Source of the DNA: Rotaria socialis
Taxonomy: Eukaryota > Rotifera > Eurotatoria > Philodinida > Philodinidae
Assembly (NCBI GenBank): GCA_905331475.1
Contig: CAJNYU010001119.1
Location: forward strand, 222,588 to 286,587
Reading direction: 5' to 3'
Length of the DNA stretch: 64,000 bases
This document shows positions 12,870 through 25,389 of the stretch, in pieces; the stretch's first letter is position 1; every line of letters starts with the position of its first letter. Made by a program: the position numbers and the translations under genes. The notes below the pieces were generated by a model. The model was not told the origin of the DNA and did no database searches. It saw only the letters and a program-made list of their open reading frames with translations.

Positions 12870-15800
12870 CGTTATAAAACGAACTAATAAAAAAATCTTG
12901 AAATCGGGAACATTTTTTGATAGACAACGTGGTTCATTTTAGATTGATTTTGGTTGAATAATCAATGAGTACAGTAATGATGGCATCCACTTAACTAACA
13001 AGCTATAATCTAAAATATTTCTTAATCATAACCAGAAACAGCAGAGACAGACAATAAACTATTTATTACACGTCTCTTCTAGGCTATTGGGTGTCGTTAA
13101 ATATCAGATTGCTCGTATGAAGTGATTTTTCTTTACAGGGTAGATCTTATCAGAAGAAAAATGTTCTGTGCCAAAAGAAAAAAAATTCATTATTATTTGA
13201 ACTTTATTAAGAAAACTTTCTTCAATCAATGAACCATATCTATAAACATTGATGATTGATAAGAACGCAATCGTCTCATCTATGTACAAAATTTGTATGA
13301 ATAATTGAAAATATTTTGCTAAACTGTACCAATTATTTACATAAGTATGTCACTGTAATTTAGAGAAAACTTAACTTGTATTAATAGTTACGCAAAGTCG
13401 AGTTTGATTTCTAATATAAAGATGAATATTATTTAATTTAAATAAAAGAAAAAGATTTAAAATAACTATAGGCGCACAATCAGCACAGCTTGACCAGAAG
13501 ACTATTCGCATGAGAAGAGCTCAGTAATCTAGAAATTAAATTTCAAGTAGAACTGAAACAGTTTAAGAATATCGTTTTTAATATCACCAATATCTATTAA
13601 TTTACCTGTTGAATCGGCATCAATGATTGATAGAATATGTACAAATCAATAGTAACAAAATCATTTTTGAAAATGAATACAAGTGTCTTACTGAATGATA
13701 TTGTTTAGTACGAGTAGGAATACTATATATAATTGAACTGGATCACATTCATTAGAAGAGATATTTTATGAATAGATAACATAGTAAAACAAAATAAATC
13801 CTTGATCGCCTTTTTTGCCATGAAATATATATCATCGACTTGAGATCATTTTCTATGAACGATAGTCATATACTTAGAGCATGTTCCGAACATAAGAAAA
13901 AGTTCTATTCATAATCTTTCTTCATACTTTAAATTACATATATACATTTCTCGCATTGTATATCGTGGAGTTTCATCGTTATAAACATGGCGTAATTTTA
14001 CATGATAATTTGTTTAAAGATATTCAACATAAAGAATTTGTCGAGAAAATGAACTAGTCCTACATGTTGTTGAATACAATTCATAACTGTTTCTCTTTCA
14101 TGAAGATAACCACTTGTACCACGAATCAAACCGTTGCTGAACTCACATGTAATGGAGCGTATAGATTCATTACCGATGCTGTTCTTATGGTCGTTCATTT
14201 AAAAAATGACGAGAAGAAAAGAATAGCGCATTCTTTATAAGTTCGAAACATGATATCCTTGCGTACATGCATGTGATAACGTAGAATACGATATCCAGAT
14301 ATGTTTTGGTTCAATTAATCAAACGCTTCGATTGTTTTGTGCTATTTAAACAAGCAAAAAACATATTCACAGCTGATTCTAATCTTGAAAAGAAATCAAA
14401 ACTTTCAGTAATAACTATAGAAACACATTTGTTTTTGCACTGAAAACATTTGATAGTTTTTTTTCTATCTATATTGAGAAACGTTTTGCTGGAGTCATTG
14501 AAGATCTCCTCGTAACATTTGATTTTGTTCTCACTGAAAAATGTGATTGCTAATTTTATTATAATATTTTTATATAGTCCGATCAACTGAAACATATGAA
14601 ATGTAACAAGACAATCATTTTTGTTCTCATTTCTACAAATAGTTCGGATAACGATGTTTTTTTTTTTACGTCGAAGTCAACGCTAAAGCTATTGATTGAA
14701 TTAACAATTCAAATGTCGTGCCCTTTAGACTTGAAAATAGATCTTCGACCTTGATATTCTTATCTGTCTCCTCAAAAGTCCTACAATACAACATTTCATT
14801 GAGCCAACGAGATCAATAGATGTTTTCGTTTATTTAAATTACTCATCACTTTATTTTACTCAATTTGAAGAACGAGTGTAATCACAACAATCCTGTAGTC
14901 GTTTTTTATTCATGTTTTGTAAATACTTTTGTTTTTCAGTTTAAGTAACTTAGATAACGCTAATGGCTAAATAGCTTCACTTGTAAAAATGCAAACTTTC
15001 TGTGAATATCGAAATTAAATCAAAATGAAATAGATACTCTCAATTTCTCGGCACTTATTGAGCAAGAGTATTGACGATTTTGTTTTTTCGAATATCTAAA
15101 CATGCGAGTTTGACATTGATTTCAATTATACTTAGGTCAACAATTAATTTTATAAAAATTCAAATAAATTTGAAAGATATTTCTCTTTGAGCGAATTATA
15201 CCTAATCAAACCCTAGACTCAGCGATGGAGAATTGTTATTCCCGTGGGCTTTTTTCTGCTGGAGCAATTGAAATTCTTTTTGCGATGAATTACTTTTCGT
15301 CAAGTGATTGGCAGTTCGGTAGGTTTTGAGTGTTAGCAATACGCTTTAGAAGTCGGTAGTATTTTTTCGCTTGGTTCCTCTTCCTCAAATACATGAAACT
15401 TTCACAAGTGTCGAATAGTCGAGACGTGCTCAAAGAATCGAACATAAATAGCGTATAAGATTTATTTTATGAGTGCTTGGAAGAAGACGACTAATTTAAG
15501 ACTGGAAATAGGAACAGAACGAATACAAAAATATGAATTTCAAATTTTCTTAAGTTCATTGTATTCTGTATATCCTTTTCAAAGTCTGCTTAGTAGTTAA
15601 TGATAGTCAAAATAAATCATTGAGTCATTCTACATATCTGATTAAATGTATTTGTGCAATAAATATCTTTCGTTAGTGATCTATATTTTTCTTTTACAAT
15701 AATTGGTACATATTCTTTCATCGTTTACAAATATCAAGTAATCAGAGAACGCAATATTTCTCGTATTTCCTAGTATTCATCATTAATAGTATTAATTTCT

Positions 15801-16165
15801 ACATTAGATTGACATGGAAAATCAATTCATTTAATTAATGCTACTTAAAGTTGAGGACCATCGTACCAAATTGAATATGTATGTTAGCAGTCAAATGTCA
15901 TGATTCTTTTTTCTTCATGAATTTCGAGAAATTCATGAAGAAAAAGAAGAGCATAGCACTTTCATCTTCTACTTCTTCTTGTAGGGAAACATTCATCAAT
16001 TGACTGTACAATAAATATGATTAAATTTATCTATAATTACAAAAGAACTACAATGAAAAATAGATTTTCCCAAAATAATATAACAAAAAGGATTCGATTT
16101 TTATTTTGCACTTTTTATTTTACAATAGTTGTCATTGGCAAACCTTTTTTGTTCGCAGTCCATTG
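12870..16165. other. Non-coding stretch between the Mcr-like gene and the hAT-like element
   Basis: A/T-rich and without supported genes. Short open frames (for example 13998-14198 on minus) have no partner exons or recognisable domain. The left few hundred bases should contain the promoter of the minus-strand Mcr-like gene, but I see no clear TATA box. A perfect hairpin at 15908-15945 is listed separately. Confidence 0.5.
15908..15945. repeat. Perfect 18-bp inverted repeat with 2-base loop
   Basis: The left arm TTTTTCTTCATGAATTTC (15908-15925) is the exact reverse complement of the right arm GAAATTCATGAAGAAAAA (15928-15945); only GA lies between. As DNA it can extrude as a cruciform; as RNA it would form an 18-bp hairpin. 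No TIR-like ends or target duplication were seen, and the loop is too short for a normal microRNA precursor. Confidence 0.85.
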
Positions 16166-17175
16166 TAGTGGCGTAACCAGGGTAGGACATGGTTGGACTC
16201 AGTCCAAACGCCGGGGCTGTGCGCCCTATCACCGGTCGTTTTTAGAAAAAGATCTTTTTTTATGATGCTAGACACAATAAAAAACTGCACGATTGCATTC
16301 CTTCCGATCTCTTTTTTAGTTGATACCAAAACTTTTTGCATTACAAAAGAAAACTAATTTCTCCTCATTATGCAATGAAATCTACGTTCTGAAGTAGATG
16401 TTGAAAGTTTCAAAGTTAAACGGTAATAATCTCTATGCCGAACCATTTTCGAAGCAGACAATAATTTAGAAAAGCACTTTTAAATGTACATACAACGGAC
16501 AAACGGGTCAGGAAAAGTGGTTGTGTTTGTATGACCATCAGGGATCCTAGTTGTGACCTAAAAATGACCTTTTTTCGCTCTTCCTTGTGCGTTTAAACGT
16601 GTTGTGAGCCAAAACACGTGAAAATGCATTACAAAAAGACAAAAAGTGGTGATTTTTTTTCGTACTTCAGAACTTTATTTATGATCTCCTCACAGATAAC
16701 TACTATGAAAAAACAACCACTTCTTGTCTTTTTCTAGTGCACTTACTGTACATGCATTTACAAACTTTTTTTGGCTGAAAACGTGTTTAAACGCACAAAA
16801 AGAGCGAAGAATGGTCATTTTTCGCTTAAAAACGACCGCACATAATACAATGTCGAATACTTGGTAGAGTGATTTTTCTCGTTTTAGAGGTAGAACACGA
16901 TTTCAACATTAATTTCGAAAAACTAATGGAGAATTTTGCTGACTTCCCCAAAAAGTACTAAATCCTTTTAGAGTAAAACCTTGCGAATCATAATTTGTGA
17001 TTCTTTATTTCTTTTAATTAGCAAACGAAACAACCTTGAAAATAACGTTTTTCAAGTTGAATACATTATTGTATTTTTATTCTATGAAAAGAAAGTTATG
17101 AATCACCCAACATAATCTTTTGGGAAAATGTTAGGGCTCAGCCCAACCGCCCGATAAATCCAGGTTACACCACTA
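16166..17175. mobile_element. About 1-kb non-autonomous hAT-like transposon with internal inverted arms
   Basis: Terminal inverted repeats are TAGTGGCGTAACCAGG at the left end and TAGTGGTGTAACCTGG as the reverse complement of the right end. Similarity continues to about 45 bp (GGTTGGACTCAGTCC against GGTTGGGCTGAGCCC). Flanking 8-bp direct repeats GTCCATTG (16158-16165) and GGCCATTG (17176-17183) differ at one base, fitting an ageing hAT target duplication. Inside, two further arms (about 16558-16660 and 16715-16836) are inverted relative to each other; both contain a gtttaaacg core and agagcga/tcgctct. No transposase frame is present, so it would need an enzyme supplied elsewhere. Superfamily is inferred from duplication length and the end sequence type. 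Confidence 0.75.
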
Positions 17176-18062
17176 GGCCATTGATGATTATAAGTTAAGA
17201 ATCTACATTTTTTTTCTAATCAAAACACTACGTAATCATAAGAAGAATGATTGTAAAAATATGAGAATGGCGTGTCAATGTATGACTCTCAATAGAAACA
17301 AAAGAATGTTACTAAAGACTACCGCTTGTGCATAATTATAGCATATGTATAATTGCTTTTCTTCATTTTACACTCATCAATACCTAGAAAATGATCACGT
17401 GACTAACTCTTCATTCATATGTATTTATCTTATTTGATTTATTATTCAGTAGATAAGAAAAACTTAAGAGTATTTCATTATATTTTTCAATACACATAGA
17501 AAAAAAGAATACAATAATATGAAAAAACGAAAGGCGCGATTAAAAACTACAATATACACTTGTTTATTTGGCTTGTTCGTTGTGTATCATCTTCCATGGG
17601 TAAGACATGTACATACAAGAAACAAACTTTTGATTTCCTTTTTTGCTAGGATAAAAAGAATATTTTTAGTATCACATAGTGCAATTAATATGGTGATGAA
17701 GAGAGAGAGAGAGAGAGAGAGAATAAATAATAAAACACACACACAGACACTTATCTACAGCTATTAGTCTATTAACGTTTTATAAAAAAAAAGCAACACC
17801 AAAGAAGTTCACATCAATAATTTCGAAGTGTAGTTCCGTCATTTTCCAGTTTAACAATGGTAGAAATTCAGAAGTGATCTTACAAGGATCATGTTTGACG
17901 ATTGATTCTGTTTCTTCATGATCCGTATTTAATAGAAACAAAAAAAAACGAATTATTAGATGTGAACATCGTATTTCTACTTCCAATTTCCTATCATTTC
18001 TAGACAGAACTAACTTAACATCATTCACCAAGGAAAACATGAAAAAACTTATTACTGTTTAA
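17176..18062. other. Non-coding stretch with (GA)n microsatellite
   Basis: Lies between the transposon and the 3' end of the ETS-factor gene. It contains a (GA)11 microsatellite at 17701-17722 followed by a short CA-rich stretch. A frame at 17519-17767 runs through the microsatellite and has no other coding signs. The part nearest 18062 is probably the 3' untranslated region of the ETS-factor gene. Confidence 0.5.
17701..17722. repeat. (GA)11 microsatellite
   Basis: Uninterrupted GA dinucleotide run, directly visible. Confidence 0.95.
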
Positions 18063-20935
18063 TCAAATGTTGGAGGAAGTGTAGATGAATTTCTGTTTTT
18101 TGTAATTAAATGTTTTTTCTTCTTGCTTTTGAACCACTAAATTAAGTGGTTGATCAACAGAATAACTATGCGTTAGACAATTATTTAGTGATATTGGAAC
18201 GGCTTGTTTACGTTTCGTTGATGTTAATGATGAAGATTGAGATGAACTACAAAATTTTTTTTCGTTATCATTATTACTATCAAACGAGACGGGTGACGAT
18301 GAACTTGATCGATCGCTTTTTGACGCAGAATCATTAGGTGTCGTAAAGAATGGACTATTAGCTGAATTGAAATTTGGTGTTGCTGGTGTACTAGATGGTG
18401 AATGAACGGAAAAAATTTGAAGAAATCGATTAGTCATTTCGTTTGATGTTTCTTGTCTGTGAAAATTTGATGTCGACGATAATGATACTGAAGGTTTTTT
18501 ATTTATTGTCGAATGAATTGTATTTGCAGTATCAACATTACGTTTTATAGTTTTTCGAATTTCATCTGGTGAACGCATAAAACGATATAATAAACGTTTG
18601 GATTGCTCTTTTGTAATAATATTATTTGAATAATAATAACGCATGCCACGTGATAATTTTTCGTATGTCATGGATAGACGGTTTTTTTGAAGGCCTATTA
18701 ATGAAAAAAATATCATTATGATCAATTATAATGTTCGCATAAATCGCATATTTAAAAATTATTTATGCTGACACTTCAAATATACAATGTTTCAAGGTTT
18801 ATCGAAATCATTCTTACTAATAGTCAGATTCGGACGACCCATTCTAATTCGCATCTTCTTCGTACGAATCATTAAAAAAAACGGATTTTCGACAAAAGTC
18901 ATTAACATGAGGTTGAAAAAAAACAGATTTTTTCTGTAGCGTTAGCAGCATAGATTATCAATAATTGAATATAAGCTTTTGCATACCCCAAAGTGCAGCA
19001 AGTTTATCAGCTTGAACTATTCGAAAAATCATTTTTTCACGATTTTCCCAATGAATTATTGATTCATAAGATGGATCTTCAAGTAAAATATATAAAAATT
19101 CCCATAAAATACGACAATCTAAATAGAAGAATTGTATAAGAAAAATATAAATATAAGAAAACTCGTACTTCTTGCTCCTGGTGGTTTCATTAGAATATCT
19201 CCATGAAAATCCACTCGATCATGATAATAACGTATTGTTTTTGTTGTATCACTTCCGGACATATCTGTTAAATCGTCTATTTGTCGTTTTAGTTTTGATA
19301 CTAATTGTGAATGAAATTTTATTGGATTGGCTTCATGTACTTGTTCAGAAACAAATGGTGCACTTGATGTTACTGATTGACATGAAACATTTTCACATTG
19401 TTTAACATTAAGATCTTGACGATCTATATGATCTATATATTCTTGTTTCATAGATGACATTGGGACATAAACATTATTTTGCTCAAACGATTTTGAAACT
19501 GAAAGAAAATAAAAGAAGAAGAAATAGTAGTTAAAAACAAAAATGAACACACTTGACGATGAAGACGAATTTGAGAGTTGTCGAGTTTTTGTTGGTTGTT
19601 GTAACTTTGTAAAATTAGTTTCGTGTTTCTTTTCACAACGATCAAACATATAATTAACATTTGGATGCATATAAGGCACGGGTGCTGGTGCTGGTGCTGA
19701 TGGTGGTGGTGGTGGTGGAAATGGAATGTTAAAATGACGGAGAGATGCAGGAGGAAAGAGACCGAAGTTCCCCCAAAATTGATATGGAAAGACTATAGAA
19801 TAGAAGTCAATACGTTTAGTTTTTTTTCTTGTTTAACAAAATCTTTCATTAAAATTACTACCTTGACACGTCAAAGATTTAATCAAGGCATTATGTTGTT
19901 GAAGCGCTTTATGTAAAATATCACCAGAACGTGATGAACGTTGTTTAAAACTATCTTCATTCAATAACAATAACGCTTTACCTATAAGTAATTAAATGGT
20001 TACACATATTTTGAAAATTTTTGAAGATATTTTCCTCAAAAGATATAAACTAAGGTCAAAATTATTGATATTAAAATAAATCCTTAAGAGTTTAGTTGAA
20101 TTTCTAGCACTTTAAAAAACAGAGCCAGGCACTCGCTTTGTTTTTTCCTCTTTTTATAATATGTGGATCACACATTCCAAAATTCCCAAAGGGAATTTCA
20201 TTTTTGAGAATTGCACTTTATTTGTTCGTTTCAAAGAGCATGTCAAGATACTAGGTGTGACAAAGTAATACTATTACAAAAAGAAACTGTAATTCGTAAT
20301 TGAGTACTGTTGTTCGAGTGCTTAAAATTGTCATCTGTTTTTAGTGCTTAAATAGTAAGAAAGTAAAAGCAAAGACTTAGTCATGCTCTGAATTTTGGCA
20401 TATTTCTTTTTTCAACTAACCGAAAAATATTGAATATACGTAATCAAAGTTGACAGTGAACTCTGGAATTGCTATACAAGCTATTGTTGAATATTATCAT
20501 TTATTGAAATAGATATTTTCATCTAAGGTCATGTGATAGAAATGATGATTTTATTTACTATAACCTTTCTATTGCGCTTCCAATATATACTTCAATCAAA
20601 CACTATGACAATTTTTACTCTTAAACGGTATGTTTTCAAGAAACGCGTGTGCAAATTTTTAACTAACCATTCATTTCAAAATCATTCAGATTGATATCTT
20701 CTAATGAATATTCATCCATACAATATTCAATCCATTTTTGTACATCATCTTTTGTCCATAAAATGACCGGATGAACTAGCAATAAAATGATACAATACAT
20801 ACATATATATGTATAATTATTTTTTCGAAATTTCTTACGTAAATTTCCAGGTAAATCCATTTTAAATGATGGCATAAAGTGATTATTTGTTGGCACAGAC
20901 GCACTAGTTACTTTAGTGGCCGTAGTGGCTACCAT
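18063..20935 (-). CDS. ETS-family transcription factor, ETV6/TEL-Yan type (PNT + ETS domains)
   Basis: Exons (minus): 20935-20839, 20775-20668, 19981-19862, 19792-19553, 19498-19169, 19118-18987, 18694-18063. The sum is 1659 nt, 552 aa, every internal junction phase 1. A pointed (PNT/SAM) domain spans about residues 33-105 ([12 protein letters not shown], then [16 protein letters not shown]). A Pro/Ala/Ser/Gln-rich linker follows. The ETS DNA-binding domain is at about 299-388: [28 protein letters not shown], then [14 protein letters not shown]. The recognition helix and [13 protein letters not shown] ending resemble ETV6/TEL and Drosophila Yan (anterior open) more than activator ETS factors. 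Those relatives are repressors that polymerise through PNT and act in receptor-tyrosine-kinase signalling; repression here is inferred. The C-terminus is Ser-rich. An acceptor-like cattttag ends one base before the ATG, so a 5' exon or spliced leader is likely. Confidence 0.92.
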
Positions 20936-21847
20936 ACTAAAATGACACGGAAATTAATAAATGAAGATTAGTATCTAATTTATAAAAAACGAAAAGAAAA
21001 GTAAATGCGATGATGCATTACAAATCATGGAAAATGAAAAACTGAACAAGGAGAGAGAGGAATCATGTTTAGTCAAGGTGCATACTAGTCTATAGTTATT
21101 TATATTTAAGCGTATTCTCGTTCTCTGCCTAAAATATGATGTTCGTATTGACGTAGAATAAAACGAATCATTGCGCCTCCTACACAGTGATGTTTTTTTT
21201 ATAGGACTAATTCCGTTCCTTCTTTATCCATCAAAGGAAGAGAAGAACCAATCGGCCGTAAAGATGAAACGATAAGTTATATCTGATAAGACACATAGGT
21301 AGATAAATGTAGTAATATTTAAAATTTCATTAGCTAACAGTCATTAGTGAATTATGTTTATCAAAGTTTGATGAATAAGATCGCTGATTATGCTGAATCG
21401 ACTCAATAAATGAACAGACTCATTGCTGAAAACTTATTTTTGTAATAAATCTTTGATTTGAGGATTCGTAAAATCAGCAGGCACAGGGAAGTATGCATCC
21501 GTGAAACTGGCATAAATTTTTTAAATCATACTTACACTCACAGCGTTCTTTCAGATGTTTTAAGAAAAATAAAAGAAAGCAAGTGAACACTCACGAATGT
21601 GACCTCCTTTCTTCGAAAATTTATTGTAGGTCAAGAAGAAAGATCCGTTATTTTTGATTTTATCGTCTGCATCGGAAGTTCAAGAGCACTATTCTCTCAC
21701 AACAGAAGACATATCCCGTTCTATTTTTGTGCTGTTTCACTCTCGGTCAGTCGACGGTGAGAAAAGAAAAGGTATTATTCTAAGTGGCTTTTTGAATATA
21801 TATATATGTATGCATATATATGTACTGGCCTTGTTCTGTTCTTGCGT

Positions 21848-21932
<85 letters not shown>

Positions 21933-24779
21933 NNNNNNNNNNTTCTTGTCTTGCCGCCCCCCCCCCCCCCTCCCCGTCTCCTTTCTTTAATCATCATCAT
22001 CATCATCCATCCTGTCTACCTGTCGAGACGACAAGAAAGAGAAAAAAAAAGAGAAGAGGAAGGTCCGAAACAACATTTCATCTATAGTAAAACAAATTTT
22101 TCGTTTTTTTTCTCTCTTTCTTTTCACATGTATTGTGTTGAACGGTATCCGTACTAACACACTTAGCACATAAATACTTCGGTCTTTATCTCGGTGACCT
22201 CAAAATAAGAATGAACAGTGCAATTTTCTTAATGTGAAGTGTATGAACAAAACTGACCGGAACAGAATATAAAAGAAAATGCTTGTTTTGTTCTTTGAAC
22301 ACCTACTCTTTCGTTGTATAGTCATGTTTTGTCTATGGCACTATCATCGTATGTCACATTCTATGTTACAATCATCGATTAATTGTTGGACTCGATTAGA
22401 AGATGAGCATATATCATCTATCTGTATGTATCTTCAATCGACAGGTGTTTGTGAACAATGATGACATTGATAAGACGCAAGACAAACATCACTTGATCGA
22501 TTAAACATACTTACGCTAAGCTTTATTTCTACAAAGAAGTGCTAATGCAAACACTATGACTACATTAACAATTTCTCTTTTTCGTTTACTGTGCACAAGT
22601 GAAGAAGAAAAACTAGGTCACAATAACCTGCTTGTATTTTTTTAGTCATTATTATCTCATGATCGTTGACCTAGATGGGCTCATGTAAAAAATAACACAT
22701 ACACGATTTGTTCGTTATATGTGTTAAATTTCTTTGAACAACCATTCATTATTAATCGAAAGAGAAGAGCTATATGATATACACATGATAGAGAAATGAG
22801 CGATTTTTTTTCTCTTTATAAAAACTATGCTTTACGCTACTATTGTACTCTAGTCAAGTAAAATTTCCGTTTCACACGCTGTGAAATTAATCAATGTCGG
22901 CTGTTGTGCTTCATTTCATTCATATATTGCTTCAATTCGAATATTCTCGTCTAATGAATTGAAATAGAACTTGACTTGAAAGAAAAAAACAAAACTAAAC
23001 GTCGAATAAGAGAAAACATACTCTGGGCGGAAGCGAAGTACAATAAAAGAATAAAATATATGCTAACCTGATGATGGATGATAAGACGATAGCGATGAAG
23101 TGAGAGTTGATTCATTGTTTGCAAATACATATATTCTGTTTACTATCTTAAGAGATAAATAAATTGGTCTTTTTTTATGATGAAGATGATAAGACACTAG
23201 GCGAGTAGGAAAAGGCACGCAAGAAAATATATTTGAATACACGATAACAATTCGAATAATGATGCATGATTAAAAAAAACTTACTTTTTCTATTTTATTT
23301 ATATAATTACTCATCGGTTTAACGCACATATGCATATGCAAATCGAACCGAAGGTGAAATCGAATGAAACATCATGCATGTAAATATATAAACGCTTGGA
23401 ACCAGTTAAAAGTATGACAAAAATATGTTGTTTTTCATCATTCAATAATTTTACATGCTTTATACTGATTCAATCGAGTTGATAGTGTTTGAATATAACC
23501 GAATAGTATATATTTATATTTTTCTAAACCAGTATTCTGGTGATCGTTTTATTTTAGAAAAGAATTCCTATGTAGTTAATAACCCTTAAATACTTGTTCA
23601 TTCTATAGAATGGCATATATTTCTGCTGTCAGTTCTATTCTTTAAAAACTGAAATTCAACAAAATCAATACACAAAAGTAACCCGGAACTTAATAAAAGA
23701 AAAGAAAAAAGAAAATACTGTGTGTGTGTGTTCCAGAATGACATTTTTGCTCTGTCTCTGCCTCTCTTTTTCTTTTTCGATTCTTTGTTTGAAGATTTAT
23801 GTGATGGTTACTATAGGGCGAAATGCAGAAGAAAAAAAAACAATAATAACAACAAAACAAAGTATGTTTACATCCGTAGTCGCTTTAATCATGACATTTT
23901 ACGTTATATCTCACATACTTTTAAAATACGATACTTTCAATTATTATAAAACTAATACTCATCTGTATTTTACATGGTTTTCGTGCATAAAAACAAATCC
24001 AAACGTTTAGAAATTTTTTACCAATTACTAACATCAATGATTGACATATTTGCTAATTTCCTACTTTTTTTTTATACAACATTCATTTTTTTACCACGCA
24101 TTTGCATCTATCAATGTAAGCGGGAAGTGTGATTATCGAGTGTGTTTTTTTTGCTTCCTTGCTTTCCCGCCCGTATTCGTATTTTGTGAAAAAAAGACGA
24201 ACAGGAAAAAAGAAGAAAAAAGTAAACTTTGTTTTTTTGAGAACATAATCGAAGTAAATGAAGAAAAAGAAACAATACCATTCAACATTATATGAAGCAC
24301 ATAAGGCCAAAAAAACGAAATCCATCTCAAGTATTCTACAAAATTGATCAATGCACATGAATACCAGTAAAGAAATAAGAGAAAAAACGACGTTTTAATC
24401 GTTCTTTGCATGTGCACTGACGACAAACAAAAACTTTGTTTATTTTCTTTGTTAGCTCAAATTAGTACGAAAACAACGAACAAATAGTTACTAATAGTTC
24501 GACACACTTAAATTTCTGTTTGATACATTTAAGAGAAAAAAAGTGAAAAGAAATATTTTACGAATTTTTATAACGAATAGATTGTGTAATGTTTTAAATG
24601 ATGATTAGAAAAACATCGATATCCATTAGTAATTATGTTGTTTTCTTCTTATTCTGTCCCTACTATGCCTATTGATCGATTACAGCTTGATGATAATAGG
24701 AAAAGAAAAGAAAATAGATAGTAAAAAATAAGCTACGTATGCATAAAATATATTCATCGTAAAATATTAGAAATAGTTA
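20936..24779. other. Non-coding stretch between two divergent genes, containing an assembly gap
   Basis: Separates the minus-strand ETS-factor gene from the plus-strand calcium-sensor gene, so it should hold both promoters. It contains the G-run/N-gap/C-run described separately and several polypurine or polypyrimidine patches. Apparent frames across 21654-22157 are produced by the G homopolymer. Small frames at 23720-24426 are low-complexity and overlap on both strands. No RNA gene was recognised. Confidence 0.5.
21848..21970. repeat. 85-base G run, 10-N gap, then 14-base C run
   Basis: G homopolymer at 21848-21932 directly abuts ten N at 21933-21942. After TTCTTGTCTTGCCG comes a C run at 21957-21970. 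An 85-base G run ending exactly at a gap is most likely a sequencing or gap-filling artefact over a real G/C-rich simple repeat, so the true length is unknown. A TCATCA microsatellite follows at about 21989-22006. Confidence 0.9.
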
Positions 24780-25389
24780 ATGGGTAATCGACAGAAACAA
24801 TGTGTTTTGACAACAAAAGATATTCAGATCTTATCAAAAACAAGTGGCAAAAGTGAAAATGAAATTCGTCAATGGTATAATAAATTTCTTCAAGAGAGTA
24901 ATAATACCGGCCGAATGAATAAGCAACAATTTCAAGTATATTACACAAACTTGAAAAAGTATCCGAATTCGGATACAATAAGTGATCATATATTTCGTGC
25001 ATTTGATACGGATCGTTCTGGTAAATTCAATAACTTTACATTCTATTGTTCAAAATAACTTTCTTTTCTAAGGTTCCATCGATTTTCAAGAATTTCTTAT
25101 TGCTTATATCGCAACAAGTGAAGGTACAGTTCGTCAAAAATTTGAATATGCATTCGAAGTATATGACATAAATGGTGATGACATGATTGAAAGAAAAGAA
25201 GCAAAAAAGATTCTTAATCTATTATGTCGAATTCACGGTTTTTCCGAACACGATGCCGTAATGTATACAAATACAGTTATGCTAACATTTGATACAAATC
25301 AAGATAAATTTTTATCAAGAACTGAATTTATTAATGGTTGTTTACATGATTCAGCATTAGGACATATATCAAATCCATTTGCTATTTAA
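24780..25389 (+). CDS. Neuronal calcium sensor (NCS)-like EF-hand protein
   Basis: Two exons, 24780-25020 and 25073-25389, joined in phase 1; 558 nt, 185 aa, the usual size for the family. It begins MGNRQ, compatible with N-terminal myristoylation, though without the Ser/Thr at position 6 common in frequenin and hippocalcin. EF-hand 1 (about 38-51) is degenerate and lacks the CPxG motif of typical NCS proteins. EF-hand 2 (DTDRSGSIDFQE, 76-87), EF-hand 3 (DINGDDMIERKE, 112-123) and EF-hand 4 (DTNQDKFLSRTE, 154-165) keep the acidic calcium ligands. NCS proteins are calcium-myristoyl switches that regulate membrane targets in neurons and other cells. It could instead belong to a broader calcineurin-B/KChIP-like branch; I do not name an ortholog. 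Confidence 0.85.

Noticed and set aside
13998-14198. A 66-codon minus frame with mixed composition (SGYLHERETVMNC).
   Set aside because: No domain recognised, no adjoining splice-linked exon, and length within chance expectation.
21654-22157. Overlapping plus and minus frames with poly-Gly or poly-Pro.
   Set aside because: Generated by the G run and the N gap. No real protein sequence around them.
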